Source: Rhyzopertha dominica
Lineage: Eukaryota > Arthropoda > Insecta > Coleoptera > Bostrichidae
Reading direction: 5' to 3'
Length of the DNA: 64,000 nt
Assembly: GCA_025024175.1 (NCBI GenBank)
Contig: QCXZ01000001.1
Coordinates: forward strand, 43,022,942 to 43,086,941
The notes beneath the pieces are model-generated. The model did not search any database and had not been told where the DNA came from. It was given only the letters and a program-made list of their open reading frames with translations. Below are positions 58,501 through 64,000 of the stretch, piece after piece; position 1 is the first letter of the stretch; each line of letters starts with the position of its first letter. The position numbers and the translations under genes are program-made.

Positions 58501-61500
58501 AAAATGACTAAACCATTTTGTGATGCTCTGCTTAATATAATGAATAAACTTTCACTTTTACTGGAGAATTTAGATCTGGGAACTAGGCAACATATTATGT
58601 ATTTTCAGCTTGATGGTGTCTGATTCATTTGGTATTTGTATTTAGAAATATTTAAATCAAAGGTATACTGACGGACAAGGGAAGCTTTTTTCATGACCAG
58701 CCAGATAACGTGACTTATACTGTATAGAAGTATGGTCAAGTATAGATTGTGTGTTGAGAATCATATTAGAAAATGTACTAGTATGGCAGGCAATTTAAAC
58801 ATTTAAGAAAATAATACATTTGTGTTGCGGGATGTTTGGTGTCACTGGTTTTTATTTTGTGTTTGTTTTGCTACACATTTTACAGTTTCAGCTACTTAAA
58901 TGCAATTACACATACCTTAGCATTAATAAATTAAAGCTAAAGTTGTTCCAAGCCTACTTAAATCCCAATAAAATAAAATATAGCAAATATTCTTTATTTA
59001 ATCTCTAGTACTTACAAACATAAAACATGTAAATCAGATTTCACCAGCTCAATCTTCATTCATTTTTTCTTTTAATTATGTGAAAAGTCTTATCATATAT
59101 TTACTATATTTGAAATATATCGATATTTTACTATTTTTAACAACAATTTTATTCTAAAAGCAGTACTTTTTTCTATTGAACCTTTAATATTTTCTAATAT
59201 GAAAAACATATCAAAATGTGGTTTTCTTATTTTTAATCTTAATTTAATTTTTCTTTTAATTACATGAAAAGATTTATATTATTTTTAAAAATCTTGTAAC
59301 AAAACGTTGTTGTGGGTAGGTCCGGCGACTGATTGTATAAAACAGAGACTACAGTTGGAGGACAAGTTGTATATTTTCGATTACGAGTACAGACAGTTTT
59401 TTGCTTCTTCTGAGCTGAAATACATTACAATTAGCATATATACAAAGATTTAAATTAATAATACCTGACACCAGGCCACAAACGCTCGAGCCACGAGGCT
59501 GTCGACACAGAAAGAACTCAAGTTCACACACAAGGTGATAACCTTTTTTTAATATTAATTTGAACAATGAACCTGGTACGCCATCCACTGTTAAAGTTGT
59601 GAAGTTCTGATAGTTTTACCAACAGTTTACATTTTCTACTATAATTTTGGTACAATCTGAAAAAATGCATATTTAGCTAGATTCAGAAAGTGCTGCCTTC
59701 CAGCCAGTAAATAAAACTTCTTGTTAGCATTTAACATTGCAGTTTATAGAAGGAAAAAAGTACTTGGAAATGATACCTTGCCCATTTAAGCTAAATCAAA
59801 AGTGTTAGCGGTTTTTTAAATAAAAAAAAATTGTTTGTACAAAAATTAGTTTAGTTCAGACAATCTTATATTACTGCATATCTTTATTACAGTAAAAATG
59901 ACACAAACACAATTTTTGTGAATTAAAAAAAAATTGAAACAAGAATAAAAATGCGTTTTTAGAGAAAAATATTTTGTACAATTTCCTAGTATCAAAAGAG
60001 AGACTGAGTGTAAGTATAGTGAGAGTAAGCCATTTTTAATGAGTATCTGTTGATTATTGTTTGGCCGCCAAGACCTATCCAATGAGTCCAATTCGTTGAA
60101 CGGCCAATAGCACCATTTCTGTGCTAATTCATTATAATTGCAGGAAGCTGTATTTCATTTTGATACTATCTACTTGTAAAGTGAGAATAGGAATAACTGA
60201 TTGCAGTAGATTTACCTGTAACTTGTCTGGCTACTGTCTAAAGTGGTACTTCTTTTTTATTTCACATAACACTCATCTAAACAGTCGTAGCACACCACAT
60301 AACTATTTTGGATTTTGTTAGGGCAGAGCAGTAAAAGTTACAATATTTTTTATATAGGTACATTATTTGTTTATAAACAACACATTTACCCTGTCACTGC
60401 TTTCTTAAAGCATGATTTCGCCTCGGATCTAAGATCAAAAATGCAAATAATAGTTGCTTCTGAAGCCAGGGTTGTATATTAAGTCTTATCCTTTAGCCAA
60501 AATTTATGTAAATTCAATTTTTAAACTCTTATGGCAGGGACTCATTTTTTATTGGGTTTCTGGGAATTTTGTTCAAAATGAATAAATTCTGTGTCAACAA
60601 GAATTCAGAATAGTCTTTTTTTTAAATATTTTTCAAAAGTTTGGCAATTGAGATAATATGGATGTTATACTCTTAGTTAGGAAAATACGGTAATTCTTGG
60701 CAAATGCTTTTAGTTATTCTCTACTGAAAAGATAATTGGATTACCTTCTAAACTTAAACTTGTCATTGAGGAAATTGAAATATTTGGTTTGATAGGTATA
60801 CATAGATTATGATCTACAACTCATCTGCCAGTTGCTCATGTAGTTCATAAAGTCTATCTGTCGGGTAGTTATAACGAAGTACTCATCATTATTGCTTATT
60901 TGTAGTGGTACCTATTATGCATAAATAAATTTCTCATATTGACAAAAAGCAAATGTTATATTTTGCCCATTTGTGTACCACTTCATGTATCACCGTGGTA
61001 TGTTTTTCAGTTTTGTAACTACTTGCCTAAACAATTAAACACAAGAAGGCACTAGTTCCGAATCATTATAATGTCTGCTCTCCCATACGTCTTTATATTG
61101 ATTAAGAACTAGACTAAACTACTGGCGGATCAGTAGAAAGTCTAGTTTGTAGTGTTTCTAAATGATACAGAAACAAACAGAAAGATGTGTATAATGTATA
61201 AAATGGCAACACAGCATTTTATTGTGACAATTATGTTCACAGAAGGGCAGAGATATGTCTTTAAGCGATTTCCATTTGTACTAGTGGTTATAAGCAGCGG
61301 TTACATATTCCTGACAGTGGTTGATAAATTTCTGACAGCGGTTACTCGTCTCCCTTTAAACCGTGACGTCATTTGATTTACAAATGGAAAGCATCGGTTA
61401 CAATAAAAAGTAAAGGAAAAGTGAGGTTATTGCTTACATATCCAACGGATGGGAAGTATTGTATAGCGAAAACAATTTCCAAAAATTTTTTTTGTTCAAT

Positions 61501-63353
61501 CGTTTTAAAATGTATGTCTAGGTATATTACATTTATCACGGTACACTTATTGGTCTTAATACGTTCTTGCGCACAAGACAGATGGAATGGGAAGAAATTG
61601 CTTTCTCATTCTAATATGTATATTCCGTTACGGAGTCGTGTTCTCTCGCATTTCTACCGAAAAACACTGTATTTGTTTGCAAGGATATTTTACAAGACAG
61701 TTGGAATAGGAGATCGCTTTCTCGTTCTAATACATAGTGCTCCGCAGTCGTCACACAGCGCAACTTGGAATCCACTTATATGCTATACAGAAAATAGATG
61801 TGTTAAATACCTACTAGTCGGTAGTCATTTAGTTTGCGTGTTTTGTAATCAAAAACTGCTTCACCATCGTCACAGCATAGGGAAACCAGCAGAAGCACTC
61901 CGCCCAAAATCGTAAATGCACTCGAAGCTGTCAGTGTCAGATTTTTCAAATTATTATTGGAGTAGAATGATCAAGAAATGCGATAGAGAAATAAAAAAAG
62001 GATAGATACACTAACCGCTGGTTGGAACCAATCTCCGAGGCTGGTTACAGAATTTAAGTAACCGGGTTAGTCCGATGACGTCATGGTTTGAACCAGCGCT
62101 AAATGGAAAATGAGCGGTTACTCCAGCAGTTGAACCAAAAGGCGAACCGCTACAAATGGAAATCGCTTTTCATTTTAGGAATGTCATTGGAAAATTTGGC
62201 TGAGAATTAAGGAAAGTTATTACTACTGGAAATTTATTTGTATTAGATACCTTCTAAACTTAAATTTGTCATTGAGGGAATTGAAATATTTGATTTGATA
62301 GGTATACATAGATTATGATTTACAACTCATCTGTCAGTTGCTCATGTAGTTTATAAAATCTATCTATCGGGTAGTTATAACGAAGTACTCATCATTATTG
62401 CGTATTTGTAGTGATACCTATTATGCATAAATAAATCTCTCATATTGACAAAAAGCAAATGTTATATTTTGCCTATTTGTGTACCTCTTCATGTATGACC
62501 GTGGTATGTATTTCAGTTTTGTAACTGCTTGCCTAAACAATTAAACACTAGTTGGTTTGTAATGTGTTTTTTATTACGCATGCATCATAATCAACAATTA
62601 TCGCATGCTGCAGCATATGTAAAATGATGATTATGATGCGCCTACTTTTTTATTACCTAGATATTTACCTGCTGTTTAAATTACTAGGTATACCTTTTGT
62701 ACCCATATCAAAATGAACGAACACTTTTAAAAACAACATTTCTTTATTCTAAGTAACTATAATACTCTTATTTTAAATAAACAAAATTGTAAAAGAGAAT
62801 GTTTAATGTTTAAAACATTTTTGAGCTTATGATGCATTCGTAATAAAAAATAGCGTATGATACGCGTGTATAAATAAGAGGCCTTTAAAGCCCTTGCGAC
62901 TTACAAAACACTCCGCTGCGCGTCGTGTTTTGAAATATGTCACGCGTGCTTTAAATGCCCTCTTATACACTTGTATCATAATATACTATTATATAATGAT
63001 GATAAATTTTAATCAGTCTTTTATTAGCTAGCTGGCCAAATTACATCTTGTATGAGCTCCACTTCTGTTTGATTTCGTCTATCCAGCAAGAATTCTCATA
63101 GTGAAAGTATTTATTTGTCATTGCAGTTTAGAAAAAATATGCTTCTTAATAATAGATGTAAATAATTTAATTTTTAACAATATTTTCAGTTTAAATATTG
63201 ATTGCATTGAATTTTACAGTGGTGAAGAGATCTGCAGACCTCGGTAGTGAAGCGAAGTTCGCCCAGTTCTCTGGAAAGGGAATTACAGAGATAGATATTG
63301 TTAATATAGAAGATGCCAAGGCATATGAGGATCAACAGGCCACTGCAAAATAG
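44654..63353 (+). CDS. Integral membrane protein 2 (ITM2/BRI) homologue with BRICHOS domain, four coding exons
   Basis: A type II membrane protein; the vertebrate BRI proteins are cut by furin-like and ADAM proteases. Exons 44654-44737, 51409-51842, 55961-56187 and 63220-63353 join with consistent phase at GT-AG sites into 292 residues. It starts MTIITKPVSEKKAEKLAPLV. The transmembrane helix is about residues 57-79 (TTLCLLLMALTVVGIGVLCG). BRICHOS covers about 151-250: RFIHDFNTNTTGIFDV, CFVMPLNRENVLPPKSLFDL, and CQGKPIYRLEKYVGG. The conserved cysteine pair would be C174 and C234, and a glycosylation site lies at N162. A dibasic KR at 251-252 is a possible cleavage site. The C-terminal tail is acidic and lacks cysteines, unlike vertebrate BRI peptides. 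The first-exon frame is open upstream to 44435; I chose the ATG whose product matches the family opening. An AATAAA lies at 63517-63522. Confidence 0.9.
44738..47920. other. ITM2 intron 1, left part
   Basis: AT-rich intron sequence, no feature recognised on either strand. Confidence 0.5.
47925..49170 (+). mobile_element. Transposon relic bounded by ~80-bp inverted repeats, with a TGCDTTSA-type frame
   Basis: The end at about 47930-48020 (ctgaaacgat, cagttttcattgactgtga, agctacagaaattt) recurs inverted at about 49070-49165 at roughly 75% identity. Between them a broken + frame gives NKSRFISMLTEKF, ANNYIVRHAEDGADIMIVE, then YNYTGCDTTSAVEEARLQ. This matches, in order, a family of arthropod transposon-associated proteins with a (T/A)GCDTTSA motif, whose superfamily I cannot name with certainty. 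Many stops. Confidence 0.5.
49171..51408. other. ITM2 intron 1, right part
   Basis: Mostly AT-rich. A GC-richer island at about 50340-50530 and another with a TGACGTCA (about 51115-51122) at 51020-51130 could be alternative ITM2 promoter or first-exon regions, but nothing proves it. Confidence 0.4.
51998..52545 (-). mobile_element. Tc1-like transposon, left part (C-terminus of transposase and terminal repeat)
   Basis: Follows a TA at 51996-51997. It starts cactatcggacaaaagtaaa gcaacc, and the core acaaaagtaaagcaac recurs at about 52197-52212. This is the two-direct-repeat (IR/DR) layout of some Tc1 ends. On the - strand, about 52400-52543 encodes HWPAQSPLNPIENLWEQVER, the DDE-terminal block with the catalytic glutamate. 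The matching N-terminal part is at 54081-54715, beyond the LINE insertion. Confidence 0.85.
52546..54080 (-). mobile_element. 5'-truncated LINE inserted into the Tc1 transposase
   Basis: A non-LTR retrotransposon in - orientation. Frame 53839-54189 has DVITAVKKLKANFVMGIDNI PAFFIRDCI. Frame 53246-53761 has VNSGLCQGSNLGPLLFIMYV and the catalytic box LYADDMK. Frame 52753-53283 is the C-terminal part (FVHHINYVCQGALKLLGFFV, RLYGAYVRTKLEYCSVVRSP). Its 3' end is a gaataaaccattattg block followed by an (ATT)n tail, seen on the + strand as (taa)n at about 52546-52575. Frame breaks and an nn make it inactive. Target duplication could not be settled because of the tail. A Jockey/I-like group is likely. 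Confidence 0.82.
54081..54715 (-). pseudogene. Tc1-like transposase, N-terminal and central part
   Basis: Frame 54190-54678 reads KSGRPRKTTFWMDRRIKRVS (end of the second helix-turn-helix), then VQRRLVEAKLYSRRPAKKPL, then RKILFSDETRYIIFNADGMR (first catalytic aspartate). A frame change leads to EMPLRFVLQQDN (second aspartate) and HTSCLVQEWFHNDNVQV, where the LINE cuts in. Continuation at 52543 gives the spacing of a DD34E transposase. The first helix-turn-helix and the right terminal repeat are missing, so the element is truncated at about 54715. Confidence 0.8.
54716..55122. other. ITM2 intron 2, no feature recognised
   Basis: AT-rich sequence without coding similarity. Confidence 0.4.
55123..55595. 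mobile_element. MITE with ~22-bp terminal inverted repeats and 6-bp target duplication
   Basis: The left end cacagcatagggaaaccagc ag (from 55130) is repeated inverted at 55568-55589. Outside lie ctaaaa (55123-55128) and ctaaaa (55590-55595), allowing one extra c at the left edge. The ~460-bp inside has no coding frame. The same terminal sequence, extended by agaagcactc, occurs once more at about 61877-61906, so a related element lies in intron 3. Confidence 0.82.
56188..57416. other. ITM2 intron 3, first part
   Basis: Mostly AT-rich. A GC-richer patch at 56800-56880 contains a perfect 14-bp palindrome ggtacagctgtacc (56828-56841). No gene recognised. Confidence 0.4.
57417..58320 (+). pseudogene. 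Degenerate DDE transposase relic, copy B
   Basis: Same family as the relic at 41471-42398. With frame changes the + strand gives VEIRQQIYELHKANLPVTVT MNTLKHHLE, then SLKNLVKSLRFKYKKQCNKG, then CDYHD. Next come AFMDNASYHSNLIEKSPSSI with WLKKGIKSWVDDLACYLKDK (second-aspartate block and following helix), and a decayed segment ending EAVKEMWREVLST. The first aspartate block is lost. No terminal repeats found. Confidence 0.6.
58321..59413. other. ITM2 intron 3, AT-rich part
   Basis: No coding similarity or structured repeat noted. Confidence 0.4.
59414..59587 (-). other. Possible antisense exon pair in ITM2 intron 3
   Basis: On the - strand, 59465-59587 is open (DGVPGSLFKLILKKGYHLVC ELEFFLCRQPRGSSVCGLVS), begins after an acceptor-like ctttaacag and ends at CAG-gtatta. 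A second acceptor-like tatttcag precedes 59414, from which the same frame continues AQKKQKTVCTRNRKYTTCPP for more than 40 codons. I recognise no family. It may be a transposon remnant or chance. Confidence 0.2.
60741..61057 (+). repeat. 315-bp direct repeat, copy 1
   Basis: Begins accttctaaacttaaacttg and ends ...aaacaattaaacac...actagtt. It matches 62245-62553 at roughly 95% identity in the same orientation, with a short insertion near its end. The two copies flank the TIR element at 61261-62172. They could be LTR-like ends or a local duplication. Confidence 0.85.
61261..62172. mobile_element. ~910-bp TIR element with repeated GGTT subterminal blocks
   Basis: The left end aagcgatttccatttgta is inverted at the right end (tacaaatggaaatcgctt, ending about 62172). 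Inside both ends lie several (c)ggtta units and a ccgtgacgtcat/ccatgacgtcat block, so the subterminal ~110 bp are also related. A 180-codon + frame at 61373-61915 shows no recognised motif and is rejected as a gene. The inside also holds one end of the cacagcataggg MITE family (about 61877). Confidence 0.65.
62245..62553 (+). repeat. 315-bp direct repeat, copy 2
   Basis: Partner of 60741-61057, with scattered single-base differences (for example gtagttcataaagtctatct versus gtagtttataaaatctatct). Confidence 0.85.
62856..62980. repeat. 125-bp palindromic element
   Basis: The left arm tatgatacgcgtgtataaat aagaggcctttaaagc is mirrored by a right arm gctttaaatgccctcttata cacttgtatcata. The centre is itself palindromic, aaaacac-tccgctgcgcgtc-gtgtttt. 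Overall it can fold as one cruciform or hairpin and is GC/CpG-rich at the tip. It is a likely MITE, 240 bp before the last ITM2 exon. Confidence 0.8.
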
Positions 63354-64000
63354 TCATTTTGAATGTATTGAACAAATTTTTATTAATACTTTGTGTTTGA
63401 ATTACAGTGATGTATAATCTGTGTCTAGAGGAGTCAGATAATGCAAATCACAATTTGTTTAGTCTAAAATTTTGATCTGCAAATCATGACTAAATTTGGG
63501 TACAGAAAACTGCTTAAATAAAACATTTTCTAATAGTAAAATATCAAATATATAGTATGTACATCACAGTTTATAAATTTTTTAGTGTTATAAGAAATAA
63601 TGTGCATTGCATATTATCAAAGCACTGTTGAAAAATATTCCATGTTGTGTAATTTCTCACATCTGGCACTGCAGCCTGCATAGTCATATGCCAAGAAAGA
63701 CTGGAACATGTGGGGTTATTGGGAACATTTGCATTGAAAGTGAATTTTCATGATTGTTTTGTTGTATCCTTAAAGGTACGTGTTAAATTGATTTGTGATG
63801 GCCTATGTTAGTGGGGCGGGGAATGAAAATGTGCAGTGCTGGGATTTGTCTTTCTTTGTATTATTGTAGGTGATTGCCATTTGTTTTATGTTAATTGCTC
63901 ATAGGGAGTCTGTGTTATTCACTCATGTTACTGTATTACATGTTACTATTGCTACTGTGTTCTGGAGTAATATTTGTAGAAATACAAAATTGTGTATATT
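63354..64000 (+). other. ITM2 3' UTR and downstream sequence
   Basis: A polyadenylation signal aataaa at 63517-63522 follows the stop by about 165 bases. Use of further sites is possible. Nothing else recognised to the right edge. Confidence 0.55.

Noticed and set aside
61373..61915. 180-codon + strand open frame as a gene
   Set aside because: Lies inside a TIR element in the ITM2 intron, contains an internal near-duplicate DNA segment and a MITE end, and matches no domain.

Overview
This window looks like nuclear DNA from an insect. It is AT-rich, full of transposon debris, and holds four multi-exon genes with canonical GT-AG introns whose products have clear animal homologues. One of them, visual arrestin Arr1, matches the arthropod form. 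The order of insect cannot be decided from the sequence. Scattered n bases suggest a draft assembly.

Bases 1-14.7 kb are a repeat-rich block. A ~124-bp satellite (1-1800) abuts a 5'-truncated, + strand BEL/Pao retrotransposon (1839-3839, continuing at 8566-9660). That element is split by a complete, young Gypsy-type LTR retrotransposon on the - strand (3840-8560), with near-identical 192-bp LTRs, an open 1380-residue gag-pol and an AATAT target duplication. A second, internally deleted BEL/Pao copy lies on the - strand (10470-11900). It is followed by an unrelated ~121-bp satellite (12000-14700) that is itself interrupted by a LINE fragment.

Arr1 (- strand, 15097-23017, seven coding exons, 376 residues) appears complete. 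Bases 23-31.2 kb are again repeats: a decayed farnesoic-acid-O-methyltransferase-like domain, a + strand LINE, a solo LTR of the Gypsy family with its own 5-bp duplication, an 81-bp-arm fold-back with a hammerhead-ribozyme-like core, and a - strand RTE-like LINE.

Bases 31.2-40.1 kb hold two - strand genes in tight tandem: an RSRC1/SRrp53-like SR protein (35780-40121, 263 residues) and a DIPK2-type divergent secretory-pathway kinase (31225-35769, 410 residues). Only 10 bp separate the stop codon of the first from the start codon of the second, which suggests a dicistronic message or a DIPK2 promoter inside the last RSRC1 intron. This is the most interesting gene-level arrangement in the window.

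Bases 44.6-63.4 kb hold an ITM2/BRI-family BRICHOS gene (+ strand, four coding exons, 292 residues). Its large introns carry a TIR-flanked relic, a Tc1 transposon with a LINE inserted in its transposase, a 460-bp MITE with a 6-bp duplication, a DDE transposase relic, a ~900-bp TIR element between 315-bp direct repeats, and a 125-bp palindrome.

All joined gene models were spliced by eye from reading frame and GT-AG signals. No search or transcript data were available.
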